Assembly: GCA_937960895.1 (NCBI GenBank)
Contig: CALCJD010000118.1
Coordinates: forward strand, 1 to 35,489
Source of the DNA: an uncultured Spartobacteria bacterium
Lineage (GTDB): Bacteria; Verrucomicrobiota; Verrucomicrobiia; Chthoniobacterales; Terrimicrobiaceae
DNA length: 35,489 nucleotides
Direction: 5' to 3'
Part shown: one piece after another, positions 1 through 9,100 of the stretch
Layout of the letters: each line of letters begins with the position of its first letter
Position numbering within the stretch: the stretch's first letter is position 1
Translations under genes and position numbers: made by a program
The notes under the pieces: generated by a model
Told to the model about the DNA's origin: nothing
Database searches by the model: none
What the model saw: the letters and a program-made list of their open reading frames with translations, nothing else

Positions 1-21
1 GCCGGCCCTCCGCTTGGGAAA

Positions 22-546
22 CTACCAGTTTTTGACCCAGAACTCCCAGTTGGTGGCGGTGTCGGTCGCCTTGGTGCCGGTCACCCCGCCGTAGGACCAG
101 AGATCAAAGAAATTGGAGCCGCTTTTGTTGGCGTCCCCGGGATACTGATACTGATACGGCTGACCGAACGGATCCACGAAATAGTTGGCCGTGTTCGCGA
201 AATTGCTCGTGTCCGGTCTGACGTTGCCCTTGCCCGGCTCGAAGAAGACCTTGCCCAGCGGATTGAGGGAGTTGGACAGAACCAGCGCCTGGTAAAGCAC
301 ATTGGCTCCTTCGGTGACGGACACGCCGTGGTTGTTGGGCGCCTCGGGATATGTTCCATACTCCGCCTTGTAGCTTTCCAGCGCCGCGGACAATGCCGCG
401 ATTTCGGCCTCCGCCCGGGACCGGGCCGCCTTTTTCTGAATGTATCCGGCCGTGTTGAGAACCAAGGCGGCCAGGATCGCGATGATCGCGATGACCGTCA
501 GGAGTTCAATCATCGTGAAGCCGTGGGGAGTTTTTCCGTGACGCAT
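22..546 (-). CDS. gspG: Type II secretion/type IV pilus-like major pseudopilin (GspG-like)
   Basis: The 174-residue protein has a class III prepilin leader. A short basic peptide ends in Gly9, followed by FTMIELL with Glu at mature position 5 (residue 14) and a hydrophobic helix to about residue 31. In this family a prepilin peptidase cuts after the Gly, and the mature protein polymerises into a pseudopilus in the periplasm. The C-terminal half (FVDPFGQPYQYQYPG, then a DLWSYGG segment) resembles the GspG core that ends in a LxSxG-type loop. It lies 13 bp downstream of gspF on the same strand, so the two are very likely co-transcribed. Stand-alone pseudopilins of this type are very abundant in Verrucomicrobiota and Planctomycetota, so the exact machine (T2SS or T4P) is inferred. 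No Shine-Dalgarno sequence precedes the ATG. Confidence 0.85.
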   Translation of the reverse strand: MRHGKTPHGFTMIELLTVIAIIAILAALVLNTAGYIQKKAARSRAEAEIAALSAALESYKAEYGTYPEAPNNHGVSVTEGANVLYQALVLSNSLNPLGKVFFEPGKGNVRPDTSNFANTANYFVDPFGQPYQYQYPGDANKSGSNFFDLWSYGGVTGTKATDTATNWEFWVKNW

Positions 547-559
547 GGGGAGAATTTTC

Positions 560-1873
560 TTAGCCGGCCTGGTTCTGCATGCCGCTGATGATGCTGATGA
601 GAGGCAGGAACAGCGCGATGACGATGGTGCCCACCACCACGGCGAGGAACACGATCATGATGGGCTCGAGCAGCGAGGTCAGACCGGCCACCGCGTTGTC
701 GACTTCGTCGTCGTACACTTCGGCGATCTTCAGGAGCATTTCCGGCAGCTGTCCGGTCTCCTCACCCACGTCGATCATGCTGATCACCATGGGCGGGAAA
801 ACGCCGCTGGCTTCGAGGGGCTGGACGATGGATTCACCCTCCTTGACGCTGTCATGCACCTTCATGATGGCGTCGGCGATCACGCGATTGCCGGCGGTTT
901 CCCGGGTGATGTTGAGCGCCTGGAGAATCGGCACACCGCTGGTGACGAGGGTGCCCAGGGTGCGGCTGAAACGGGAGATGGCGCTCTTGCGGACGAGATC
1001 CCCGAAGAGGGGCGCCCGGAGCTTGAAGGCGTCGATCACCTGGGAGCCCTTGTTGGTCTTGCTCAGGATCTTGTAGGCGATGACCAGGGCAATCAGGACG
1101 CCGATGATGCCAAAAATGTTGTCCTTCACCATGTTGCTGGTGGAGATGACGAAGGTCGTGAGCGCCGGCAGCGGTTTGCCGCCGAGCATGTCGTCGAAGA
1201 TGGCCTGGAATTTCGGAACGATGAACACCAGCAGGAAGGCCATGATCGCGATGGCGATCACCAGCACGATCGCCGGGTAAAACATGGCCGAGACGACCTT
1301 GTTTTTGATCTTCTGGGCCTTTTCCTGAAATTCGGCGAGACGCAGCAGGACGAGTTCAAGCACACCGCCGAGCTCGCCGGCCTTCACCATGTTGACGTAA
1401 AGCTTGTTGAAGATCTGGGGGTGTCCGCCGAGACTTTCCGAGAAGGTGCCGCCGCCCTGCACGGATTCCGCCAGGCTGACAATGACCTTGCGAAGGACCG
1501 GATCCGGTTCCTGCTTGGCCAGCACGGTGAGCCCGCGCAGCAGGGGAAGACCCGCGTCGATGAGCGTGGCGAGCTGACGGGTGAAAATCATCAGGGTTTT
1601 GCCCTTGACCGTCTTGCGTTCCAGGAAGGGGATGTTGATCGAGACCTTCTTGGCGCCCGTCTGTTTGGAGGCCCGGCCCGCGCTGTTGTCGCGCTTCATC
1701 TTCGCCAGACTGTCGCGGGTGGCCTTGCTTTCCTTGCCTTCCTCGGAGATGCTCTTGGGGAAATAGCCGGCCTGTCTCAGCTGACCTACCGCAGCGTTTT
1801 GGGATTCCGCTTCAATGGTTCCGGCGGATTCCTGTCCGCGGGCATCCAGGGCGACGTAGGTATAGCGAGGCAT
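560..1873 (-). CDS. gspF: Type II secretion system inner-membrane platform protein GspF/PilC
   Basis: The 437-residue polytopic protein begins with the characteristic MPRYTYVALDARGQ segment. It carries two homologous T2SSF domains (about residues 100-225 and 305-425), each with a conserved FTRQLATLIDAGLPLL-type or FSRTLGTLVTSGVPIL-type motif. Strongly hydrophobic segments include AMFYPAIVLVIAIAIM and the C-terminal IMIVFLAVVVGTIVIALFL. In the family this protein is the inner-membrane platform that couples the cytoplasmic assembly ATPase to pseudopilin polymerisation. It is the first gene of a two-gene operon with the pseudopilin. A good promoter lies upstream. No GspE or GspD gene is visible in the window. 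Length is usual for the family. Confidence 0.93.
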   Translation of the reverse strand: MPRYTYVALDARGQESAGTIEAESQNAAVGQLRQAGYFPKSISEEGKESKATRDSLAKMKRDNSAGRASKQTGAKKVSINIPFLERKTVKGKTLMIFTRQLATLIDAGLPLLRGLTVLAKQEPDPVLRKVIVSLAESVQGGGTFSESLGGHPQIFNKLYVNMVKAGELGGVLELVLLRLAEFQEKAQKIKNKVVSAMFYPAIVLVIAIAIMAFLLVFIVPKFQAIFDDMLGGKPLPALTTFVISTSNMVKDNIFGIIGVLIALVIAYKILSKTNKGSQVIDAFKLRAPLFGDLVRKSAISRFSRTLGTLVTSGVPILQALNITRETAGNRVIADAIMKVHDSVKEGESIVQPLEASGVFPPMVISMIDVGEETGQLPEMLLKIAEVYDDEVDNAVAGLTSLLEPIMIVFLAVVVGTIVIALFLPLISIISGMQNQAG

Positions 1874-1904
1874 AGTTAGAGTCTCTGGGTGAGCAAGATA
1901 AGCA

Positions 1905-1933
1905 ATAATAAAGAGGGGGCCGAGAGCTGTCGA
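1905..1933 (-). promoter_or_regulatory. Predicted sigma70-type promoter for gspF-gspG
   Basis: On the minus strand a -35 TCGACA (1928-1933, 5 of 6 to consensus) is separated by exactly 17 nt from a -10 TATTAT (1905-1910, 5 of 6). The leader to the gspF ATG is about 31 nt, so this is one of the few genes here that would have a real 5' leader. Confidence 0.6.
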
Positions 1934-1945
1934 GTAAAGATTCGG

Positions 1946-2557
1946 TCAAATCATCAGAAACGGATTTGTCCGACGCTCGTATCCGATGGAGGTGGCGGGT
2001 CCGTGGCCGGGCAGGACAATCACCTCGTCAGGCAGGGTGAACAGTTTGTTCCGGATGCCGGTGAGGAGTTGTTCGGTATCGCCGCCGGGCAGGTCCGTCC
2101 GGCCCACGCCGCCCCGAAAGAGCACGTCCCCGCCCACCACGGTGGAATCGCCCGGCTGGTAAAAACACAGGCTTCCGGGACAGTGGCCCGGGACGTGCAG
2201 GAGGGTGAATTCCGTTCCCAGGAAGTGGACCGGCCCCTCGCGGTCCAGGAGCAGGTCCACCCCGACGGGCTCGACCTCCAGGCCGTAGCCCCAGCGGACA
2301 AAAAACTCCCGGTCGCTGACCATCGGCAGGGAGTCGGGATGCAGGCCGACCTGGCAGCCGTGACGCCGGACGATGGCCGCGGCGTCGGCCACGTGGTCAA
2401 AATGTCCGTGGGTGAGCAGCAGGAGTTTGACCGGCAGGTCGGCGAAGGCTTCGTCCGCCCCCATGGGGGCATCAAAGAGGATGAGGCCTTCCGGGGCCTG
2501 ATACAAATAGGCGTTTGTATCGAGCGGCCCACCCGTAAACAATTTGAACCGATTCAT
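1946..2557 (-). CDS. MBL-fold metallo-hydrolase (glyoxalase II-like)
   Basis: The 203-residue protein has a complete binuclear metal site of the metallo-beta-lactamase fold. THGHFDHVAD gives HxHxDH, HVPGHCPGS gives the next His, GGDVLFRGGVGRTDLPGG the bridging Asp, and LPGHGPATSIGYERRTNPFL the last His followed by the family's usual C-terminus. This is the layout of the glyoxalase II/YcbL-type hydroxyacylglutathione hydrolase-like group, which cleaves thioesters such as S-lactoylglutathione. It lacks the long C-terminal helical domain of classical GloB, so the substrate is uncertain. It is divergent from the S41 protease gene across 92 bp. The start is the ATG at 2557; no Shine-Dalgarno sequence is seen. 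Confidence 0.85.
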   Translation of the reverse strand: MNRFKLFTGGPLDTNAYLYQAPEGLILFDAPMGADEAFADLPVKLLLLTHGHFDHVADAAAIVRRHGCQVGLHPDSLPMVSDREFFVRWGYGLEVEPVGVDLLLDREGPVHFLGTEFTLLHVPGHCPGSLCFYQPGDSTVVGGDVLFRGGVGRTDLPGGDTEQLLTGIRNKLFTLPDEVIVLPGHGPATSIGYERRTNPFLMI

Positions 2558-2649
2558 CGTGTGGTGGTCTGACTAGGAGTGAAAAAAATGATGTCGAAGT
2601 TTGATTTTCCCAGGGCCCTCTGCAAGTTTTTCACAACTTCCCTGTAATT

Positions 2650-4830
2650 ATGCGCGTTCCATTGACTCCCTTTCGCGCGGCACTTGCCGGTTGCGTTTTT
2701 GCCGCCCTTTCCCTGGGCGGACTCTGGGCGCGCAGTTCCGTTGATCCCAGCCAGGTGGCCATTGAGGTGGCCCGCTGGCTCGAGCGCGGGCACTACACCC
2801 GCCAGAAGCTTGATGAGGAAATGTCGCGCAAGTTTCTGGAGACCTACCTGACCCAGCTCGATTACAACAAGCTTTACTTCACCCGGAAGGACATCGACGA
2901 ATTCACCCGGAAATACGGGTCCAATCTCGGCGGGTGCGCATTGCGCGGGGATCTGGCCCCCGCCCGCGAAATCTTCGCCCGCTTCAAACAGCGGGTCACC
3001 GACCGCGTCGAGAAGAACAAAAAGCTCGCCCGGAAAAAATACTCCTTCAACAGCAACCGCACGGTTCAGGTCAACCGCCAGAACGCCGATTGGCCGGCGG
3101 ACGAAGCCGAGGCCGACCGCCTCTGGCAGGATCTCATTGAGGCCGAGCTCCTGAAGGAGGAGCTTGCCGAGGTGAAGCTGCGCTCCCCCCAGGAAACGGT
3201 CATGCGCCGCTACGACCGGGTGCTGCGCAATGTCAACGAAATGGAGGACGAGGATGTCGTCAAAACCTTCCTCAGTTCCCTGGCGCTCACCTACGACCCG
3301 CACTCCGATTACCTCAGCCCCTCGGACCTGGAGAATTTCCGGATTCAGATGAAACTTTCCCTCGTGGGCGTGGGGGCGGTGCTTTCGTCCGAGGACGGTT
3401 ATGCCAAGGTCAAGGAAGTCGTGCCGGGAGGACCCGCGGACCGCGACGGCCGGCTGTCCGTCAATGACCGCATTGCCGCCGTGGCCCAGGAGGACGGCGA
3501 GTTCGAGGAGGTCGTGGACATGAAACTCGACAAGGTGGTCGAGAAGATCCGCGGCAAGAAGGGAACGCTCGTCAAACTGATGGTGATTCCCTCCAATGCC
3601 ACCGATCCGTCCAAGCGCACGATCATCGAAATCCGCCGCGACGAGGTGAAGCTGAAGGACTCGGAAGCCAAGGCGGAGGTTTTTGATCTCCTGAATGGCA
3701 AGGAACGTCCCACCCGCATCGGCTGGATCACCCTCCCGTCGTTTTATGCCAACATGGAGGACGGGGGACCCCCAAAAAGCACCACCGCGGACGTTTCCGC
3801 CCTGCTTTCCCGCCTGAAATCGGAGGGCATTCAGGGACTGGTGATCGACCTGCGCCGTGACGGGGGCGGGTCTCTGGAGGAGGCCATCAAGCTGACCGGC
3901 CTCTTCATCCCGAAAGGACCCGTGGTCCAGGCCAAGGACGCCAACGGGAAGATCACCGTGTCCAGCGATTTGGACCCCTCGGTGGCCTACACGGGTCCGC
4001 TCATTGTTCTGGTCAACCGCCTGAGTGCCTCCGCCAGCGAAATCTTTGCCGCCGCCCTCCAGGACTACGGTCGGGCGGTGATTGTCGGTGACGAACGCAC
4101 CTTCGGCAAGGGCACCGTGCAGACCGTCATCGATGTGGGCCGCCTGATGTCGCCCTTCAACCTCGGTGGCGCCGATGCGGGGGCCATCAAGCTGACCATC
4201 CAGAAATTCTACCGCGTGCGCGGGGGATCCACCCAGCTCAATGGCGTGGCCTCGGACATCGTCCTGCCGTCGCTGTATGATGTTTCGGACATCGGCGAAG
4301 GCTCTCTGAAAAACCGTCTGGCGTATGACGAGGTGGCGCCGGTCAAGATTGTGGATTCGATGTCCGCCACCCCCCTGTTCCTCGACGAATTGCGGGCCCG
4401 CTCGGCGGAGCGCGTCGCCAAGGACCCCGAGTTCCGCTACACGCTCGAGGAAATGGCGCGCCTGAAGGAAAAACTCGCCGCCAATTCGCTTTCCCTGAAC
4501 AAGGAGGTCCGGAAGAAGGAACTGGCCGAGGAAAAAAGCCGCCGCGAAAAACGCATTGCGGAGCGCAAGCAGCGGGGACCGGCCCTGGCCGTTCAGGCCT
4601 ACGAGTTGAAACTCGACGACCTGGCCTCCCCCAAGCTGCGCCCCGTGGCGTATGACCGCAAGGCGGAGAAGGCCGTGGCGATGGACGAGGAGGACGGCGC
4701 GGACAAAAACGCCGATCCCGAGCCGGATGCCATCCGCAACGAAACCCTGCGCATCATGAAGGATTTGATCGACTTGAACCGCCAGACCAAGACGGCGAGC
4801 ATTCAGTCCGAGAAGAAATCCGCACCCTGA
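2650..4830 (+). CDS. prc: Carboxy-terminal (tail-specific) processing protease, S41 family
   Basis: The 726-residue protein has a hydrophobic N-terminus (residues about 8-26, ending near LWA) consistent with a signal peptide, so it should act in the periplasm. A PDZ domain lies around residues 235-330 (VGVGAVLSSEDGYAKVKEVV, GGPADRDGRL). The S41 protease core follows. The SASASEIFAAA motif supplies the nucleophile Ser461, and FGKGTVQT supplies the general-base Lys487, matching the Ser/Lys dyad of E. coli Prc. The C-terminal 150 residues are charged and coiled (KEKLAANSLSLNKEVRKKEL), as in the Prc/Tsp C-terminal domain. The family degrades or trims periplasmic proteins with nonpolar C-termini. 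The gene stands alone, followed by a new promoter at 4861. The symbol is by family resemblance. Confidence 0.93.
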   Translation: MRVPLTPFRAALAGCVFAALSLGGLWARSSVDPSQVAIEVARWLERGHYTRQKLDEEMSRKFLETYLTQLDYNKLYFTRKDIDEFTRKYGSNLGGCALRGDLAPAREIFARFKQRVTDRVEKNKKLARKKYSFNSNRTVQVNRQNADWPADEAEADRLWQDLIEAELLKEELAEVKLRSPQETVMRRYDRVLRNVNEMEDEDVVKTFLSSLALTYDPHSDYLSPSDLENFRIQMKLSLVGVGAVLSSEDGYAKVKEVVPGGPADRDGRLSVNDRIAAVAQEDGEFEEVVDMKLDKVVEKIRGKKGTLVKLMVIPSNATDPSKRTIIEIRRDEVKLKDSEAKAEVFDLLNGKERPTRIGWITLPSFYANMEDGGPPKSTTADVSALLSRLKSEGIQGLVIDLRRDGGGSLEEAIKLTGLFIPKGPVVQAKDANGKITVSSDLDPSVAYTGPLIVLVNRLSASASEIFAAALQDYGRAVIVGDERTFGKGTVQTVIDVGRLMSPFNLGGADAGAIKLTIQKFYRVRGGSTQLNGVASDIVLPSLYDVSDIGEGSLKNRLAYDEVAPVKIVDSMSATPLFLDELRARSAERVAKDPEFRYTLEEMARLKEKLAANSLSLNKEVRKKELAEEKSRREKRIAERKQRGPALAVQAYELKLDDLASPKLRPVAYDRKAEKAVAMDEEDGADKNADPEPDAIRNETLRIMKDLIDLNRQTKTASIQSEKKSAP

Positions 4831-4860
4831 AAAAACCTGTGCCGGCGGGCGGGCGTTGTA

Positions 4861-4889
4861 TTGACAGACCCCGAGGAATCTGGGATTGT
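4861..4889 (+). promoter_or_regulatory. Predicted promoter for the Pro/Ala-rich protein gene
   Basis: A perfect -35 TTGACA (4861-4866) is followed after 17 nt by GATTGT (4884-4889), a weak -10 preceded by TGG, which reads as an extended -10. The leader to the ATG at 4938 would be about 40 nt. Confidence 0.5.
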
Positions 4890-4937
4890 TTCATCATTGG
4901 CATTCTGAAGCTGCTGCCCTAACTCAAGTTACATACT

Positions 4938-5609
4938 ATGGCTGAACCCAAGAAGGAAACCGTACGAATCGTCCTCCCCCCGCGCCGGGACGGTCAACCT
5001 CTGGCATCGAATCCTCGCGAAACCGCGATGATCAATTTGCCCCCCAAACCTGTCCAAAAGCCCGCCGGGACCGCGCCCTCGCCGCAGACGAGTCCGGTTG
5101 TGCCTCCGGCTCCGGTGGCGCCTCCCGCTCCCGTGGGATCCGCCGCCACTCCTCCGGCGCCTCCGAGTGGGGTTTCTCTTCCCAAGCCGCCTTCGGCTCC
5201 TCCGGTTGCTCCGAAACCTCCCGGAGCCGTGGCGCCTCCGCCTCCTCCGTCCACGGCTCCCAAGCCGCCCGCCGGCGCCGTGCCTCCGTCCACCGCGCCC
5301 AAACCGCCGGCCCCCGGCATCGTCACGCCGGCCATTGCCCCGGCTCCGGTTTCCACCGAAAGCAAAAAGGAAACGGCCAAGGTTCCGGCCAGCACGCCCG
5401 GCAGCAAGACGGTTCCGCAGGCCACCGTTCAGTTGCAGAAGAAGCCCACGACTTCGACCTCGAAGACCGTGGGGCCCGCTATCACGGTGGCTCCCCAGCC
5501 GGCTCCCGCCTCCTCCGAGGGCGAAGTCAGCCCGGTCATCGGCGGTCTCGCCCTGGCCGCCTCGATTGCCGCGCTGCTCGTCCAGGTCTGGATGATCATC
5601 GGCGGATAA
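4938..5609 (+). CDS. Pro/Ala-rich protein with C-terminal membrane anchor, function unknown
   Basis: The 223-residue protein has three visible parts. The N-terminal 40 residues (KKETVRIVLPPRRDG, ETAMINLPPKP) are basic and look like a conserved linear motif. A roughly 150-residue low-complexity linker is dominated by Pro, Ala, Lys and Val (repeats such as PPSTAPKPPA). A C-terminal hydrophobic segment (residues about 198-221, GGLALAASIAALLVQVWMIIGG) could be a tail anchor. No catalytic motif is visible. I recall similarly organised proteins in Verrucomicrobiota, but no function can be assigned. The repetitive codons also make long open frames on the opposite strand, which are artefacts. It has its own promoter and ends at a strong terminator, so it is monocistronic. 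Confidence 0.8.
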   Translation: MAEPKKETVRIVLPPRRDGQPLASNPRETAMINLPPKPVQKPAGTAPSPQTSPVVPPAPVAPPAPVGSAATPPAPPSGVSLPKPPSAPPVAPKPPGAVAPPPPPSTAPKPPAGAVPPSTAPKPPAPGIVTPAIAPAPVSTESKKETAKVPASTPGSKTVPQATVQLQKKPTTSTSKTVGPAITVAPQPAPASSEGEVSPVIGGLALAASIAALLVQVWMIIGG

Positions 5610-5630
5610 CCTTCGGTCAGCCGAATTTTG

Positions 5631-5666
5631 AACGCGCCAGCACAACCGTGCTGGCGCGTTTTTTTT
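5631..5666 (+). terminator. Intrinsic terminator after the Pro/Ala-rich protein gene
   Basis: A perfect 13-bp stem (AACGCGCCAGCAC at 5631-5643 with GTGCTGGCGCGTT at 5648-5660) closes a 4-nt AACC loop. It runs straight into a T-tract at 5659-5666. This is a textbook rho-independent terminator. Confidence 0.93.
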
Positions 5667-5671
5667 CTTCT

Positions 5672-5679
5672 GCTACAGT
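5672..5679 (+). promoter_or_regulatory. Extended -10 promoter of thioredoxin gene, leaderless layout
   Basis: The TGC-TACAGT element (5671-5679) is an extended -10 ending 8 nt before the ATG at 5688. No -35 is evident, because that position is occupied by the preceding terminator stem. Transcription would start at or next to the ATG. Confidence 0.5.
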
Positions 5680-5687
5680 TTTTCCCT

Positions 5688-6017
5688 ATGGCTAGTGAAA
5701 ACGTTCTGGAGTTGAATGACTCCAATTTTGAGAGTGTGATTTCCTCGGCGACCGAGCCGGTTTTGGTGGACTTCTGGGCCACGTGGTGTGCGCCCTGCCG
5801 CATGCTGGCTCCCGTGGTGGAGGAGATTGCCAACGAAAACGTCGGCAAGTTCAAGATCGCCAAGGTGGACGTGGACAATGCTCCCGAGATTTCCGCGAAA
5901 TTCGGCATTCGCAGCATCCCGACGCTTCTGTTTTTCAAGAACGGCGAAAAGAAGGATCAGACCGTTGGCGTGACCGGCAAGGCGGAGATTGTCCGCCGCC
6001 TCGAGGCCCTCGCCTGA
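5688..6017 (+). CDS. trxA: Thioredoxin
   Basis: The 109-residue single-domain thioredoxin has the active site WCAPC (Trp33, Cys34, Cys37), the buried Asp in VDFWA, and the cis-proline loop RSIPTLLFF. It reduces protein disulfides in the cytoplasm, with electrons from thioredoxin reductase. The ATG at 5688 (MASENVLEL) is chosen. An in-frame ATG 60 nt upstream lies before and through the previous gene's terminator stem and would add a non-homologous tail. Flanked by terminators at 5631-5666 and 6045-6072, the gene forms a one-gene transcription unit. Confidence 0.95.
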   Translation: MASENVLELNDSNFESVISSATEPVLVDFWATWCAPCRMLAPVVEEIANENVGKFKIAKVDVDNAPEISAKFGIRSIPTLLFFKNGEKKDQTVGVTGKAEIVRRLEALA

Positions 6018-6044
6018 TTTTTTTTCCTTTCCGGATTTTTGAGG

Positions 6045-6072
6045 GGCGGCCCCGCGGGGCCGCCTTTTTTTT
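6045..6072 (+). terminator. Intrinsic terminator after thioredoxin
   Basis: GGCGGCCCC (6045-6053) pairs with GGGGCCGCC (6056-6064), giving at least 8 bp around a tight GC-rich loop. A run of eight T follows (6065-6072). Confidence 0.92.
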
Positions 6073-6095
6073 GGCGGGATTTCCCGCGCGAATCC

Positions 6096-6123
6096 TTGCC
6101 CGTCGCCGCGCCCCTTTTATAGT
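6096..6123 (+). promoter_or_regulatory. Predicted dnaE promoter, leaderless layout
   Basis: TTGCCC (6096-6101), 16 nt spacer, TATAGT (6118-6123, 5 of 6 to consensus). The -10 ends 8 nt before the ATG at 6132, so the mRNA should begin at or within a few bases of the start codon. No Shine-Dalgarno sequence is present. Confidence 0.6.
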
Positions 6124-6131
6124 CCCTCCCG

Positions 6132-9100
6132 ATGGCCGACGTTCCTTTTGTTCACCTCCACTGTCACACCGAATATTCCCTGCTCGACGGAGCGATTCGG
6201 ACGGGGGAGCTGGTGAAAAAGGCGGCCAAGTTGGGCATGCCGGCCGTGGCCATGACCGATCACGGCAATCTCTTTGGCACGGTCGAGTTTTATCAGGCGG
6301 CGAAAAAGGTCGGGGTGAATCCCATCGTGGGTTGCGAGGTGTATGTCGCGCCCGGCTCCATGCGCGACCGGAGCGCCTCGTCCGGCAAGGATGCGGCGTT
6401 TCATCTCACGCTGCTTGTCGCGGATGCCGAGGGATACAAGAACCTCGTCAAGATCGTCAGCGCCGCGCACCTGGAGGGGTTTTATTACAAGCCGCGGATC
6501 GACCGGGAGTTTCTCGCCTCGCATTCGCGCGGACTCATCGCCCTGAGCGGCTGCCTCAAGGGCGAGGTGAATTCGCGCCTGCTGGCCGGCGACCCGGAGG
6601 GCGCCCGCCGGATCGCCGCCGAATACCGCGACATTTTCGGACGGGAGAATTATTTCATCGAACTGCACGATCACGGCCTGGACGCGCAGCGGCGCTGCAA
6701 TCCGGAGCTCATCGAAATCGCCCGGGAGTTCAACCTCGACCTTGTGGCGGCCAACGACGTGCATTTCCTCGAGCGCGAGCACCACGAATCCCACGACGTC
6801 ATGCTGTGCATCGGCACGGGCGCGATGGTCATGGACGAAAAGCGCATGCGGTATCCGTCCGAACTCTATTTCAAGAGCGGCGCGGAAATGGCCGCCCTGT
6901 TTGCCGAGGTGCCGGAGGCGGTTTCCAACACCGTGCGGGTCGCGGAGCGCTGCCGGCTGGAAATGGAGTTCGGCAAGCCCAAGTATCCGGCCTTCGAACC
7001 GCCGCCCGGTCAGACGCGGGAAGGATACCTGCGCCAGCTTTGTTGGGACGGCTTGCGCAAGCGGTACGGGGACCGCGCCGACACCGACGCGGAACTGCGC
7101 AACCGCCTGGAATACGAACTCGGCGTCATCGAAAAGACCGGCTTCGTCAGCTATTTTCTCATCGTCTGGGACTTCATCCACTACGCCCGCACGCAGGGCA
7201 TTCCCGTCGGTCCGGGTCGCGGTTCGGCCGCGGGTTCGCTCATCGCCTACGTGCTGGGCATCACCGACATCGATCCGCTGCGGTACGGGCTCATTTTTGA
7301 ACGCTTCCTGAATCCCGAGCGCATCAGTCCGCCCGACATCGATGTGGACTTCTGCATGGAACGCCGCGGCGAGGTCATCGAATACGTGCGGCGCAAATAC
7401 GGCGAGCGCTGCGTGTCCCAGATCGTCACCTTCGGCACCATGGGCGCCAAGAGCGTCGTGCGGGACGTCGGCCGCGTGCTGGGCTGGAGTTACAGCGACG
7501 CCGACCGGCTGGCGAAGATGATTCCCAACGAGCTGAACATCACGCTCGCCGGCGCCGCGGAGAAAAACCCCGACCTGAAAAACGCGCTGGAGAACGAACC
7601 CGGCACGCGCGCGCTGTGGGATCACGCCACCGTGCTTGAGGGCCTCAGCCGCAACACCGGCATCCATGCCGCCGGCGTGGTCATCGGGGACCGTCCGCTC
7701 GACGAATACATCCCGCTCTGCCGCGGCAAGGACAACGAAGTCATCACCCAGTATGAGATGAATGCCCTCACCGAACTGGGCATGCTCAAGATGGACTTCC
7801 TCGGGCTCAAGACGCTCACCGTCCTGCAGCACGCCGTGCGCCTGATCCGGGAAAAGGTTCCGGATTTTGACCTGGCCCGCATTCCCACCGACGACCAGGA
7901 GGCATTCGACATCTACAACCGGGGTGAGACGCTGGGGGTGTTCCAGATGGAAAGCGGCGGGATCACGAACTGCTGCAAACGCTTCGACGTGCGCAGCATC
8001 GAGGACATCATCGCCATCGGCGCGCTCTACCGTCCGGGGCCCATGCAGTTCATCGACGATTACATCGCGCGCAAGAAGGGCCTGAAAAAGGTCGAATACG
8101 CCCACCCGCTGCTCGAGCAGGTCTGCGCCGAGACGCAGGGCATCATCGTGTATCAGGAACAGGTGCAGCGCGCCGCCAACGTGCTGGCCGGCTACTCGCT
8201 CGGCGACGCCGACCTGCTGCGCCGCGCCATGGGCAAGAAGGACAAGGAGAAGATGGCCAAGGAGCGCCTGCGCTTTGTCGAAGGCGCGCGCAAGGTCAAC
8301 GGCATCGACGAGAACACCGCCAACGCCATCTTCGACTTCATCGCGAAATTTGCGGAATACGGCTTCAACAAGTCGCACAGCGCCGCCTACGGCTGGGTGT
8401 CCTACCAGACGGCCTACGTGAAGGCCCATTATCCCGTGGAGTTCATGTCCGCGGTGCTCACCCATGACGCCGCCACCACCGACCGGCTGGCGGTGGTCAT
8501 TGCGGAATGCACGCGCATGGGCATCCGGGTTCTGCCGCCCGACGTCAACCGCAGCCAGCTCCTTTTCACGCCCGAGAAGGTCGGCAACGAAACGGCCATC
8601 CGCTTCGGCCTCGCCTCGATCAAGAACGTCGGCGCCGGCGCCATGCAGGCCGTGATCGAGGAACGGGACCGCGGCGGGGCCTTCCGGTCCCTGGAGGATT
8701 TCTGTTCCCGTCTCGATTCCCGCACGGTGAACCGCAAGATCCTGGAAAGTCTGGTCAAATGCGGGGCCTTCGACTGCTTCAACATCACGCGGGCGCAGCT
8801 GTTCGCCGATCTCGACCAGGCGATGCAGGCGGCGGCGTCCATCCAGCGCGACCGCGCCTCCGGCCAGGCGTCGTTCTTCGACGATTTCGGCGCCCCGCCG
8901 CCCAAGTCCGCCTCGTCCAGGGCGAAGGTCGAGCCGTGGTCCAAGAACGAGATGCTGGCCTACGAAAAGGAACTGCTCGGCTATTACATCACCGGTCATC
9001 CGCTGCAGGCCTACGCAGGCCATTTCGACAGTCCGAAAATCAGCACGATTGCCTCCGCCCACCAGGTTGAGGAGGCGTGCACGATGAAATTTGCCGGATT

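Noticed and set aside
545..1879. 444-codon plus-strand frame opposite gspF
   Set aside because: His/Asp-rich antisense translation of gspF with no homology.
4938..5609. Proline-rich repeats considered as a TonB-like energy transducer
   Set aside because: The membrane segment is at the C-terminus and there is no TonB C-terminal domain, so topology and domains do not fit.
5628..5687. Upstream ATG extending thioredoxin by 20 residues
   Set aside because: It would begin before the terminator stem of the previous gene and read through it, and the extension is not part of the thioredoxin family.
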